Source: Methylocella silvestris BL2 (GTDB lineage: Bacteria; Pseudomonadota; Alphaproteobacteria; Rhizobiales; Beijerinckiaceae). From it: DNA of 64,000 nucleotides. Made by a program: the position numbers and the translations under genes. The stretch spans positions 744,001 through 808,000 of the forward strand of contig NC_011666.1 of the NCBI RefSeq assembly GCF_000021745.1, written 5' to 3'. The stretch's first letter is position 1. Each line of letters begins with the position of its first letter. Of the stretch, positions 53,499 to 62,879 are shown piece after piece. A model generated the notes under the pieces. That model was not told where the DNA came from and searched no databases. It saw nothing but the letters and a program-made list of their open reading frames with translations.

Positions 53499-55934
53499 CT
53501 AATACAGCCCGCCCGTCCCGGTTCCGACGAGACGGTCCGCGTCGGGATTGACGGCCTGCGCGCGCGGCGTCGCATCGCTCGCGGCATAGGAGTCCGGCGG
53601 CGCCGTGCCGGGCTTGAAGGCTTCGAGGATCGAGCCAGACCCGTTCGAGCGCATGCCGGAGCGGGCGTCGACCGAAATCAGCTTGATGCCCGGCGGCACG
53701 CGGAACGGCACGTCGGGCTTGTCCTTCAGCGCCATGGTCATGAAATCACGGAAGATCGGCGCCGTATATTGCGCGGCCTGCGCGGAATCGCCGAGCGAGC
53801 GCGGCTGGTCATAGCCCATGAAGACGCCGACCGCGAGATCCGGCGAAAAGCCGACGAACCACAAATCCTTGGCCTCGTTGGTGGTGCCGGTTTTGCCGGC
53901 AAGGTGCTTGCCGACGGCTTTGATCGATTGCCCGGTGCCGCGTTGGATCACGCCCTCCATGATGGACGTGATTTGATAGGCGGTCAGCGGATCCAGCACC
54001 TGCTCGCGCTTGTCGACCAGTTTCGGCTCGGGCTGATCCTCCCATTTCGGCGCATCGCAACCCTCGCAGACGCGCTCGTCGTGGCGATAGAGAGTGTGGC
54101 CCCAGCGATCCTGGATGCGGTCGATCAGCGTCGGCTTGATCCGCTTGCCGCCATTGGCGAGCATCGAATAGGCGGTGGTCATGCGCAGCAGCGTCGTTTC
54201 GCCGGAGCCGAGCGCCATTGAGAGATAGGGCGGCAGATCGTCATAGATGCCAAAGCGCTTGGCGTATTCGGCGATCAGCGGCATGCCGACGTCGCGCGCG
54301 AGGCGCACCGTCATCTGGTTGATCGAATGTTCGACGCCATAGCGCAGCGTGTGCGGCCCGCTGGATTTGCCTTCGAAATTATCCGGGCGCCAGACGCCAA
54401 GTCCCGGCCCCTGATCAATCTCGATCGGCGCGTCAAGGACGATCGAGGACGGCGTATAGCCATTGTCGAGCGCCGTCGCATAGACGAAGGGCTTGAAAGA
54501 AGAGCCCGGCTGGCGGAGGGCCTGCGTCGCGCGGTTGAACTCCGATTGGTCGAAGGAGAAGCCGCCGACCATGGCGAAGACCCGGCCCGTGTAGGGGTCC
54601 ATGGCGATAATGGCGCCGCTGACTTCCGGCATCTGGCGCAGGCGGAACTGGCCGGCCTTGCCGTCGATCGCCTCGACATAGACGACGTCCCCCGGCGTCA
54701 GGGACGAGCGCGACCCAGCGCCGCGGGTCCACTTCAGTCCGGCGGCGTTGGTTAGCCAGCCGAGTTCGCGCTCGCGTTCGACCTCGCCGCTCTTCTCGCG
54801 CTTCGGCTGCAAGCCAATGCGTGCGCCGCCCTCATTGGCGTCGACGACGACAGCGAGCCGCCAGGCGCCGACATCGCCGAGCGTCGGCACGTCGGCGAGC
54901 GGCACGCCCCAATCCTGGCTGATGTCGATATGGCGCATCGGTCCGCGGAAGCCATGCGCCTCGTCGTAGCGCACGAGGCCGTCGACGAGCGCGCGCCGCG
55001 CCATCAGCTGCATCTTGGGGTCGAGCGTGGTGCGGACCGAAAGGCCGCCCTCATAAAGCTTCTTCTCGCCGTAGCGGTCGTTGAGTTCGCGCCGCACTTC
55101 CTCGGCGAAGAAGCCGGCCGCGAAGGAATTCGGCGATAGCACGCGCGGATTGACGCCGAGCGGCTCGCGCTTGGCCTTTTCGCCATCGGCGCGCGACACA
55201 TAGCCATTCTCGACCATGCGGTCGATCACCCAATTGCGCCGCTCCAGCGCCCGCTCGCGCTTTAGGAAGGGGTGATAATTGTTCGGCGCCTTCGGCAGCG
55301 CGGCGAGATAGGCCGCCTGCGCGATCGTCAGCTCATTGACCGATTTGCCGAAATAATTCAGCGCGGCGGCGGCGACGCCATAATTGCCGAGGCCGAGATA
55401 GATTTCGTTGAGATAGAGTTCGAGGATCTTTTCCTTGGAATAGGCGCCCTCGATGCGGAAGGCGAGCAGCGCTTCCTTGATCTTGCGCTCGAACGACCGC
55501 TCATTGGTCAGCAGAAAATTCTTGGCGACCTGCTGGGTGATCGTCGAGGCGCCCTGAACGTGCTTGTCGCCCTGCAGCAGGACAAGCGTCGCGCGCAGGA
55601 TGCCCTCGGGGTCGACGCCGGCATGATGGTAGAAATTCTTGTCTTCCGCCGAGATGAAAGCGTCCTTCACCAGGGGCGGAATGGCCGAGCTCGGCAGATA
55701 GAGGCGGCGCTCGCGCGCATATTCGGCAAGCAGCGATCCGTCGCCCGCGTGCACGCGGGTCATCACCTTCGGCTCGTAATTGGTGAGCTGGGTGTAGTCC
55801 GGCAGGTCCTTTTCGTAGTTCCAGATGACCAAGCCCAATCCAGCGGCGGCCACGACGAATAAAATGGCGGCGGTCGCGAAAATAAAGCCGAGAAAACGGG
55901 CCATAAGCCGCATGCGAAGAGGCCTTTTCATCAA
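53499..55934 (-). CDS. mrcA: Penicillin-binding protein 1A, bifunctional
   Basis: 811 residues. N-terminal membrane anchor (about 12-37), GT51 transglycosylase with EDKNFYHHAGVDPEG and GASTITQQVAKNFLL, an OB-like insert, and a transpeptidase domain with the active Ser in QPGSSFKPFVYATAL, SxN (SIN) and KTGTTNE. It polymerises and cross-links peptidoglycan. Located downstream of amiC with a gap of 256 nt. In relatives prfB usually follows directly, but here about 3.8 kb of other genes intervene. Confidence 0.95.
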   Translation of the reverse strand: MMKRPLRMRLMARFLGFIFATAAILFVVAAAGLGLVIWNYEKDLPDYTQLTNYEPKVMTRVHAGDGSLLAEYARERRLYLPSSAIPPLVKDAFISAEDKNFYHHAGVDPEGILRATLVLLQGDKHVQGASTITQQVAKNFLLTNERSFERKIKEALLAFRIEGAYSKEKILELYLNEIYLGLGNYGVAAAALNYFGKSVNELTIAQAAYLAALPKAPNNYHPFLKRERALERRNWVIDRMVENGYVSRADGEKAKREPLGVNPRVLSPNSFAAGFFAEEVRRELNDRYGEKKLYEGGLSVRTTLDPKMQLMARRALVDGLVRYDEAHGFRGPMRHIDISQDWGVPLADVPTLGDVGAWRLAVVVDANEGGARIGLQPKREKSGEVERERELGWLTNAAGLKWTRGAGSRSSLTPGDVVYVEAIDGKAGQFRLRQMPEVSGAIIAMDPYTGRVFAMVGGFSFDQSEFNRATQALRQPGSSFKPFVYATALDNGYTPSSIVLDAPIEIDQGPGLGVWRPDNFEGKSSGPHTLRYGVEHSINQMTVRLARDVGMPLIAEYAKRFGIYDDLPPYLSMALGSGETTLLRMTTAYSMLANGGKRIKPTLIDRIQDRWGHTLYRHDERVCEGCDAPKWEDQPEPKLVDKREQVLDPLTAYQITSIMEGVIQRGTGQSIKAVGKHLAGKTGTTNEAKDLWFVGFSPDLAVGVFMGYDQPRSLGDSAQAAQYTAPIFRDFMTMALKDKPDVPFRVPPGIKLISVDARSGMRSNGSGSILEAFKPGTAPPDSYAASDATPRAQAVNPDADRLVGTGTGGLY

Positions 55935-56118
55935 TCAAAACAAACAAACGAACCGCGCGGCCCGGATAGGATTCGGGCTCCGTGCGCTCGCCGCAGGACG
56001 CAGCATCGAGCCTGCCGTTAGCGCTTTGCTTACCCTTGGCTCATCCCTGCGGCGCTTTTGTGTTAATAGTTTGTCGGGCTGCGGGGCGCCAGATCCTATT
56101 CGGGGGCCGGCATTTCCG

Positions 56119-56144
56119 TCCGTGACCCGCGCGCGGGTCACGGA
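56119..56144. repeat. 26-bp perfect palindrome between amiC and mrcA
   Basis: Two 13-bp arms (TCCGTGACCCGCG and its reverse complement) meet with no spacer. It lies about 47 nt beyond the amiC stop and about 185 nt before the mrcA start. It could form a hairpin that attenuates or processes the transcript. No T run follows on the minus strand. Confidence 0.75.
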
Positions 56145-56190
56145 ACACGCGAGGCCTTATAGAATAAAGCCGCTCGTTCGCGCCAAAACC

Positions 56191-57675
56191 CTATCGCCGC
56201 GCTGCGCCGGTGGTCGCGCTGGACGCGCTTTCTCCTTCGACGGCGGCGGGCAACGCCGAGGGCGCTGCGGCCAGCGAGCCGACCGGCGCGGGGTCTTCTC
56301 CTGCATTGGCCGGAACGCCTGACCCCTCGCCGCGCTCGCCGAAAAAGGCCGCGATCGCCTCGGACATGCGCGCCACCGCTTTTTCCCGCCATTGCGGCGA
56401 GGACAGCGCCGCATCGTCCTTCGCGCTCGACAGGTAGCCGAGCTCCAGCAGCACCGAGGGGACGTCGGGCGCCTTCAGGACGCGGAAGCCGGCGGCGCGC
56501 TGCGGATTCTTGTTCAGCCGGCCGGCGAACTTCCAATAATTAAGGAGCGTACGGGCGAAAACATGGCTATAGGCGCGGGTCTCGCGCCGGGTCAGGTCGA
56601 ATAAAATGTCGGAGACGTCGGAAGCGTCTTCCGCGCGTTCGACGCCAGCCGCCGCATCCGCTTGGTTTTCCTTTTCAGCGTAACGCGCCGCCTCGGCGTC
56701 GGAGGCGCGGTCCGAGACGGTGTAGACCGTCGCGCCCGAAACGTCGGCCGATTCGGCCAGCGTGTCGGCGTGAATCGAGACAAACAACGCGACCTTGCGG
56801 TCCTGCGCCATTCTCACTCGCTCGCCGAGCGCGACAAAGACGTCGTCCTCGCGCGTCAACACCGGCTGGTACCGCCCGTCCGCGTCGAGCTTGGCCGCCA
56901 GCGCTTTGGCGAAATCGAGCACAAGGTCCTTTTCGATGAGGCCATTGACGGTCGCGCCGCGGTCGATGCCGCCGTGGCCCGGGTCGATCATGACGACAGG
57001 CTTGCCGCCGGCGGCCTCGATCTTGCGGGCGATCCGGCCCTCGGCGGGCTTCGCCAGGGCGAGGCGCGCGGTTTGCGCCGCCGCCACGAAGCGCGCCCGC
57101 TCGGTCCGCGCGAGCTCGATGACAAGGCGCGGCTTGCCGTCCTCGCTTGTCTCGCAAGCGGCCCGGACGATCCGGACCGGGGCGTTCAGGTCGATGACAA
57201 TGCGCGAACGCCCTTTGTCCAGCCGGCCAAAGCGGAACGAGCCGATCAGTCCGGCCGGCCGGACAAGACGCTCGGCGGGCGCTGAACTTTTGGCGTGGCG
57301 ATGGCGATGGCGCTTCCCGGCTTGCGGCGGCTCGGCCGCGGCTTTGCCGATTTCGGGGTCCATCATGAAGCGCAGCTGCGGCGCGTCGATAATTACGCGG
57401 TCGGGATCGGCGAGGACGAAAGCCGCCGTGACAAAAGCCGAGGGCTCGATTTCACCGGTGAGCTCCATCGTCAGGCGCGCATGGTCGCCTTCGTCCTCGA
57501 GCGCCGGCCGCGTCGCTTGCAGTTCCGCGCTTTCGGTCGCGGCGGGCGGACCGGCGTCCTCGGCGCGCAAACCGGGCGCGAAAACCAGCGCTCCGGCCAG
57601 CGCGAGCAAGAGAAGCGCCCCGCGCGGAGCCGCGATCCGCGCTGCGCGAGTTCGGGGGGCGAAATCAAATGCCAT
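56191..57675 (-). CDS. amiC: N-acetylmuramoyl-L-alanine amidase with AMIN domain
   Basis: 494 residues from ATG 57675 (MAFDFAPRTRAARIAAP), with an N-terminal signal segment. The AMIN domain (about 60-200) is followed by the zinc amidase Amidase_3: VMIDPGHGGIDRGATVNGLIEKDLVLDFA, VALFVSIHADTL (zinc His and metal ligands), and VPSVLLELGYLSSAKD with catalytic Glu. It cleaves the peptide from MurNAc to split septal peptidoglycan. It sits next to mrcA and divergent from rne. Confidence 0.93.
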   Translation of the reverse strand: MAFDFAPRTRAARIAAPRGALLLLALAGALVFAPGLRAEDAGPPAATESAELQATRPALEDEGDHARLTMELTGEIEPSAFVTAAFVLADPDRVIIDAPQLRFMMDPEIGKAAAEPPQAGKRHRHRHAKSSAPAERLVRPAGLIGSFRFGRLDKGRSRIVIDLNAPVRIVRAACETSEDGKPRLVIELARTERARFVAAAQTARLALAKPAEGRIARKIEAAGGKPVVMIDPGHGGIDRGATVNGLIEKDLVLDFAKALAAKLDADGRYQPVLTREDDVFVALGERVRMAQDRKVALFVSIHADTLAESADVSGATVYTVSDRASDAEAARYAEKENQADAAAGVERAEDASDVSDILFDLTRRETRAYSHVFARTLLNYWKFAGRLNKNPQRAAGFRVLKAPDVPSVLLELGYLSSAKDDAALSSPQWREKAVARMSEAIAAFFGERGEGSGVPANAGEDPAPVGSLAAAPSALPAAVEGESASSATTGAARR

Positions 57676-58600
57676 CCGCTTTCCTGACCTTCTCGGGCCT
57701 TTCACCCGCGCGACCCCTTAAATGCGGTTGTAGCGTTAAGACTCGTGCCGCTTGAGCGCGCCGGCATCCGGCGATTCAGCGTCGCGACCACTCTTCGCGG
57801 CCCTTTTGAGTTGCTCCGCGAAATCCCCGAAGCTAGGCGATAGACTCGCCAGGTTAACGCTCTATGACGAATGATCGACGGAGCTGCCGCCAGGCTGGTC
57901 TGTTGCTCTTCTTCGACCCATCTTGCGCCCAATCCATGGGCGCCGCCTATCGCAGCGGGGACACAGCCGGGCAAAAAACCTTGCCAAAGGGTAACCGAAC
58001 CCGATATGAAAGCTAATTCTTTCGTGGTCCTCAGGATTCGCTTCGTTTTGCGGATCTCGGCCACGGCGTTCAGCATTGCCACGACGTTGGAAAGCGTCGC
58101 AGTCGTGATCGGTTTTCAACCGCGCCATTTTGGCCGCGAGCGTTCTTGACGCCTCGGCTTCGATAGATGGCTCGACCCGGACGCCGCCGAACCAGCCAGG
58201 AAAGTATCGACGAGCGGCTGATCAAAAGGCCGTCTCAATCAGGTTACGAGGCATATGAACTTAGCCGCGACGCGTCAGTTCACGACCGTCAGTCAGACCG
58301 CTGGAGACGACGAGGCGCGCAGAAACCCGCTTCGCTTTGGCGCGCGATATCCGGCTTCGGCTCTTATGCGGCGTGGCCCCAGCCGCCTCGGATCTTCGGA
58401 TCTTCGATCTTCAGGTCCCTGCCGGTCAAAGCTTTTAAATCCTTCGGCGGCGCAGAGGCCGCTGTGTTCCCTTCCGCACCCTCCCATCCATCCCCTATCT
58501 GAGGCGCCCGCGCGCCGTCCACACAAATCCCCGGCGTCTTCCTTGAAGATTGAGACCGTGGGCCGTGGGCGCGCGCGCGTTGCGCCCGAACGAGTCCCCC
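57676..58600. other. Long intergenic region upstream of rne
   Basis: 925 nt between amiC and the rne start with only short, unsupported frames. The 58240-58600 section probably forms part of the rne 5' untranslated region, which in many proteobacteria is long and mediates autoregulation by RNase E. No defined structure was derived by eye. Confidence 0.4.
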
Positions 58601-61600
58601 ATGGCCAACAAAATGCTCATCGACGCCTCCCACCCGGAGGAGACCCGCGTCGTCGTTCTCCGCGGCAACCGCGTCGAGGAATTTGACTTCGAATCCGCAA
58701 GCAAGAAGCAGCTTCGCGGAAATATCTATCTTGCCAAGGTTACGAGGGTCGAGCCTTCGCTTCAGGCCGCCTTCGTCGATTACGGCGGCAACCGCCACGG
58801 TTTCCTCGCCTTTTCGGAAATCCACCCGGATTATTATCAGATCCCCGTCGTCGACCGGCAGGCGCTGATCGAGGAAGAGGCGCGCGCGCAGCAACGCGAG
58901 GCCGATGACGAAGAGTCCAGCCCGCGGCGCAGCCGCCGGCATCGTCGCGGCGACCGTAACGGCGGCGATCGCAGCGGCAATGGCGATCGTAACGGCAAGC
59001 GCGCCGAAAAGCGTTCCGGCGACGCCGAGACGCTGTCCGAACCCTATGAGGCCTCGTCCGAGGAGACGCAGCAGTTCGACGCGGCCCAGGACGACGCCGG
59101 AAGCCCAAACCGCAACGAAGCGCGTGGCGAGGAACATGCCGGAGAGCGTTTCGAGGCGGAGGCGCAGGATCGCCGCGCCGAAGAGGCGCCTGGCGACGAT
59201 TTCATGTCTTTTGAAGCCGTCTCAGACGATGTCGAGCGGGATTTCGAAGATGCGCCGCCAGCGGCCGCCTTCACCGCCGCGCCCGACGCCGTCCGGTCGA
59301 CCGAGGAAGCGTTTTCGCCAGCTGGCGAGGACGCGCAACAGGACGCCGATCAGGCTGCGAGCGTTGCGGCCGACTCCCATGAGTCAGGCGCCTATGAAGA
59401 GCAGCCGGCTCCGCTTTTTGAGACGGGCGCGGCGGCGCCTTATGCAGAAGCGGCCAGCGTGTCTCTCGACGAGCCCGACGAGGCTCCGTCCGGCCAAGGC
59501 TCCGTCGTCGAGGCGCGCCGTTCGTCCGAATCCGACGAGGAGTCCGAGGAAGAGGACGAGCATGTCGAACAACTCGGCGGCGACGCCATGGAGGAGGTTC
59601 CGGTCCGGCCGCAGCGCTATCGCAGGCAATATAAGATCCAGGAAGTCATCAAGCGCCGTCAGGTGCTTCTGGTGCAGGTCGTCAAGGAAGAGCGCGGCAA
59701 TAAGGGCGCGGCGCTGACCACCTATCTCTCGCTCGCCGGCCGCTATTCCGTGCTGATGCCCAACACTGCGCGCGGCGGCGGCATCTCCCGCAAAATCACC
59801 GATTCGACGGACCGGCAGCGGCTGAAATCCATCGCCCAGGAGCTCGAAGTGCCGGAAGGCATGGGCGTCATCCTGCGCACGGCCGGCGCCAGCCGCACCA
59901 AGCCCGAGGTCAAGCGCGACTTTGAATATCTCCTGCGCATGTGGGAGACCGTGCGCGAGACGACGCTGAAATCCTCGGCCCCGACCCTCGTCTATGAGGA
60001 AGGTTCACTGATCAAGCGCGCCATCCGCGATCTCTTCAATAAGGACATCGACGATATCGTCGTCGCCGGCGACAAGGGCTATCGCGAGGCGCGCGATTTC
60101 ATGCGCCTCTTGATGCCGAGCCATGTAAATAGCGTTCAGCCCTATCGCGACGCGCAGCCGATCTTCTCGAAATCGGACGTCGAGACGCAGCTCGACGCCA
60201 TGTTCCTCAATCAGGTCACGTTGAAGTCGGGCGGCTATATCGTCATCAACCAGACCGAGGCGCTGGTTGCAATCGACGTCAATTCGGGGCGTTCGACCCG
60301 CGAGCACAATATCGAGGACACCGCTCTTCGCACCAACCTCGAGGCGGCCGATGAGGTGGCGCGGCAGCTTCGCCTGCGCGATCTCGCCGGGCTGATCGTC
60401 GTCGATTTCATCGACATGGAGGAAGGCCGCAACAACCGCGCCGTCGAGCGCCGGTTGAAGGACGCGCTGAAAAACGATCGCGCGCGCATCCAGGTCGGCC
60501 GCATCTCGCATTTCGGCCTGCTCGAAATGTCGCGCCAGCGCATTCGCACCGGCGTGCTCGAAGGCTCGACCGAACTCTGCCCGCATTGTTCCGGCTCGGG
60601 CATCCTGCGCTCGACCGCCTCGATCGCGCTTCATGTGCTTCGCGTCGCAGAGGACGCGCTGCTCAAAAGCGCCAGCCACGATCTGATCATCCGGACGCGG
60701 TCGGCGGTCGCATTGTATATTCTCAACGAAAAGCGCGCGCATCTGCGCGATCTCGAGCGCCGCTTTGGCGTCGCCGTCAGCATCGAGGTGGACGACAGCC
60801 TGATCGGCTCCGTCTATCACGCCATGGAGCGCGGCGAGCCCGCCTCCGGCGGACATGAGCCGATCGAACTTGCGGCGCCCGAGCCCGCGCAGATCGCGGC
60901 GCGCGACTTCGTTGAAGACGCGGCGCCCGGTTTTGCGCCGGAGGATGAGGCGCCGGAAGGCGCTGCTGAGGATGGCGACGAGGATCAGGAGCCGGGCGAC
61001 GCCAATGCCCGCGGAGAGGGCGAGAGCGAAGGCGACGCCGAGAACAGGCGGAAGCGCCGGCGCCGGCGCCGGCGCGGACGCGGCGGCGATCGTGAAGGCT
61101 CCGGCATTGCGGCCAATGCGCCGCAGCCGTCGGACGATGCGCTTGGGGTCATCGCCCAATATGGCGGCCTGCCGGGCGCCATACCCAGCGTCGACGTCAT
61201 AGCCGAGGCTTTCGAAAACGCCGACTATCAGCCCTCCGAAGTGAATGCGGAGACGGCGCCCGAGTTGGCGGCGGACGAATCCGGCGAGGTCGTCGAGACG
61301 TCTTTTGAGCGCGAAGCGGCTCCCGCCAAGCCTGCGCGCCGGCCGCGCCGCGCCCGTTCGCGCGAGGCCGCGCCGGAAGAGGCCGAGAGCGCCGAGCCTG
61401 TGACGGACCTTGCCTCGACAGGCGCCGCTCCCAGCGGCGTCGAAGGCGAGGAAGACGACGCCGAGGCCGCGCAGCCGGCAAGGCGCTCGCGGAGAACCCC
61501 GCGCCCCCGCGCGCCGCGCCGCGCCGCCTCCGAATTGCCCGCCCCCGCGAGCGAGGCGGAAGCGGCGACGCTTGATCTTCAGGAAGCCGCCGCAGCGCCC

Positions 61601-61843
61601 GCCCCCCTGTCCGAGCCAACCTTGCCGTTCGAGTCGGCTCCGCCAGCCGCGACCGCCGTAGAGCCGCCGGCGCCTTCCGCCTTCGAGCCGGCGACGGCCG
61701 CCTCAGAGACGGAGGCTTCGACAGCCTCCTCCATCGTCGGCTCTGACGAGCCGGCGCCGGGGACCGAGTCCAACCCGCCGGAGTCGGATCGGCCGAAGCG
61801 ATCCGGCTGGTGGCAGCGCGCCAAAGCCACGCTTGGCCGATAA
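58601..61843 (+). CDS. rne: Ribonuclease E
   Basis: 1080 residues from ATG 58601 (MANKMLIDASHPEETRVVVL). The S1 domain starts GNIYLAKVTRVEPSLQAAFVDYGGNRHGFL and is interrupted by an acidic, disordered insertion of about 240 residues before resuming at RRQYKIQEV. The catalytic core has GRSTREHNIED, VVDFIDME with metal-binding Asp, and the zinc-link CPHCSGSG. The C-terminal 300 residues are disordered, with an Arg-rich RRKRRRRRRGRG segment and Pro/Ala/Glu-rich tail that scaffold the degradosome. It initiates mRNA decay and rRNA/tRNA processing. Confidence 0.95.
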   Translation: MANKMLIDASHPEETRVVVLRGNRVEEFDFESASKKQLRGNIYLAKVTRVEPSLQAAFVDYGGNRHGFLAFSEIHPDYYQIPVVDRQALIEEEARAQQREADDEESSPRRSRRHRRGDRNGGDRSGNGDRNGKRAEKRSGDAETLSEPYEASSEETQQFDAAQDDAGSPNRNEARGEEHAGERFEAEAQDRRAEEAPGDDFMSFEAVSDDVERDFEDAPPAAAFTAAPDAVRSTEEAFSPAGEDAQQDADQAASVAADSHESGAYEEQPAPLFETGAAAPYAEAASVSLDEPDEAPSGQGSVVEARRSSESDEESEEEDEHVEQLGGDAMEEVPVRPQRYRRQYKIQEVIKRRQVLLVQVVKEERGNKGAALTTYLSLAGRYSVLMPNTARGGGISRKITDSTDRQRLKSIAQELEVPEGMGVILRTAGASRTKPEVKRDFEYLLRMWETVRETTLKSSAPTLVYEEGSLIKRAIRDLFNKDIDDIVVAGDKGYREARDFMRLLMPSHVNSVQPYRDAQPIFSKSDVETQLDAMFLNQVTLKSGGYIVINQTEALVAIDVNSGRSTREHNIEDTALRTNLEAADEVARQLRLRDLAGLIVVDFIDMEEGRNNRAVERRLKDALKNDRARIQVGRISHFGLLEMSRQRIRTGVLEGSTELCPHCSGSGILRSTASIALHVLRVAEDALLKSASHDLIIRTRSAVALYILNEKRAHLRDLERRFGVAVSIEVDDSLIGSVYHAMERGEPASGGHEPIELAAPEPAQIAARDFVEDAAPGFAPEDEAPEGAAEDGDEDQEPGDANARGEGESEGDAENRRKRRRRRRRGRGGDREGSGIAANAPQPSDDALGVIAQYGGLPGAIPSVDVIAEAFENADYQPSEVNAETAPELAADESGEVVETSFEREAAPAKPARRPRRARSREAAPEEAESAEPVTDLASTGAAPSGVEGEEDDAEAAQPARRSRRTPRPRAPRRAASELPAPASEAEAATLDLQEAAAAPAPLSEPTLPFESAPPAATAVEPPAPSAFEPATAASETEASTASSIVGSDEPAPGTESNPPESDRPKRSGWWQRAKATLGR

Positions 61844-61903
61844 GGCGGCGACGCGCGCAAGCGCATACGGCATGGCGCGAATTGGCGAATTCAAGTAGGA
61901 GAT

Positions 61904-61946
61904 CTGGAGCATCGAACATTCCGGGCTTGAACGTCCGATGCTCCAG
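61904..61946. repeat. 11-bp inverted repeat after rne
   Basis: CTGGAGCATCG (61904-61914) and CGATGCTCCAG (61936-61946) flank 21 nt that can partly pair further. It lies 60 nt beyond the rne stop and may serve as a terminator or stabiliser of the 3' end, though no T run follows. Confidence 0.6.
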
Positions 61947-62083
61947 CCTTTCCGGAGCGGCGCCATCCTTGGGCCGCTCTCCTCGCTGAGACTGAAAACT
62001 GCGCGGCGTCCGCCGCAATTCGACATTGGTCATCTCGCGACTGGTTCAGGGTAAGGGCCCGTCGCGCTTCAGGAGCCGCCTGC

Positions 62084-62866
62084 ATGTTTCAGCGAAGCCT
62101 CGCGCTTTTCGGCCGCGCCGCGGTCATCCTCATCGGCCTGGCCGCGGTCTCGCTGTCGCCGTTGCGTGCGGATGAGTTTTCGGCGCCGCAGAAGGCGGAA
62201 ATCGAATCGATCATAAAATCCTATCTTGTGAACAATCCGGAAATTCTGCGCGACGTCGCAGCCGCGCTCGAAGCAAAGGAAAAGCTCGAAGAGAGCAAGG
62301 CTCGCGAGCAAGTGCTCGCCGATAAGGACAACCCGCTCCACAATGACGCGAGTCAGGCCGTCATCGGCAATCCGCAAGGCGCCATCACGCTGGTCGAATT
62401 TTTCGATTACAATTGCGGTTACTGCAAACGCGCGCTCGGCGATCTCGCCCGGCTGATGAAGGATAATCCGGATCTGCGCGTGGTTCTGCGCGACCTGCCG
62501 ATCCTGCGCCAGGAATCCGTCGACGCGGCCAAGGTCGCCAACGCCGCCTCGATCCAGCTTAAGGGCCCGAAATTCTGGGAGTTCCACCAAAAGCTGCTGG
62601 CGACGCGCGCGACCGTCGGCAAGGGCGAGGCTATCGGCGCCGCCAAGGACGCCGGCGCCGACCTCGACAAGCTGGCCAGAGACGCCGCCAGCCCCGAGGT
62701 CACGGCATCGATCGAACAATCGATCGAACTCGCAAAGAAACTCAACATCACCGGAACGCCAAGCTATGTGATCGGCGATGAGGTCGTCGTCGGCGCCGTC
62801 GGCTACCCGGATCTGCAAAGCAAGATCGCCGCCGTCCGCAAATGCGGCAAGGCCGTCTGCTCCTAA
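62084..62866 (+). CDS. DsbA-family thioredoxin-fold disulfide oxidoreductase
   Basis: 260 residues with a signal segment (about 10-29, cut near LRADE). A helical N-terminal region (about 35-85) precedes the thioredoxin domain, whose active site is FDYNCGYCKRAL (C-G-Y-C). The cis-Pro loop is in GTPSYVIGDEVV. It resembles Com1/DsbA-type proteins that introduce or rearrange disulfides in exported proteins, and so could serve the Cys-containing exported proteins of this region. Monocistronic. Confidence 0.9.
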   Translation: MFQRSLALFGRAAVILIGLAAVSLSPLRADEFSAPQKAEIESIIKSYLVNNPEILRDVAAALEAKEKLEESKAREQVLADKDNPLHNDASQAVIGNPQGAITLVEFFDYNCGYCKRALGDLARLMKDNPDLRVVLRDLPILRQESVDAAKVANAASIQLKGPKFWEFHQKLLATRATVGKGEAIGAAKDAGADLDKLARDAASPEVTASIEQSIELAKKLNITGTPSYVIGDEVVVGAVGYPDLQSKIAAVRKCGKAVCS

Positions 62867-62879
62867 GTCGAGACGCAGA

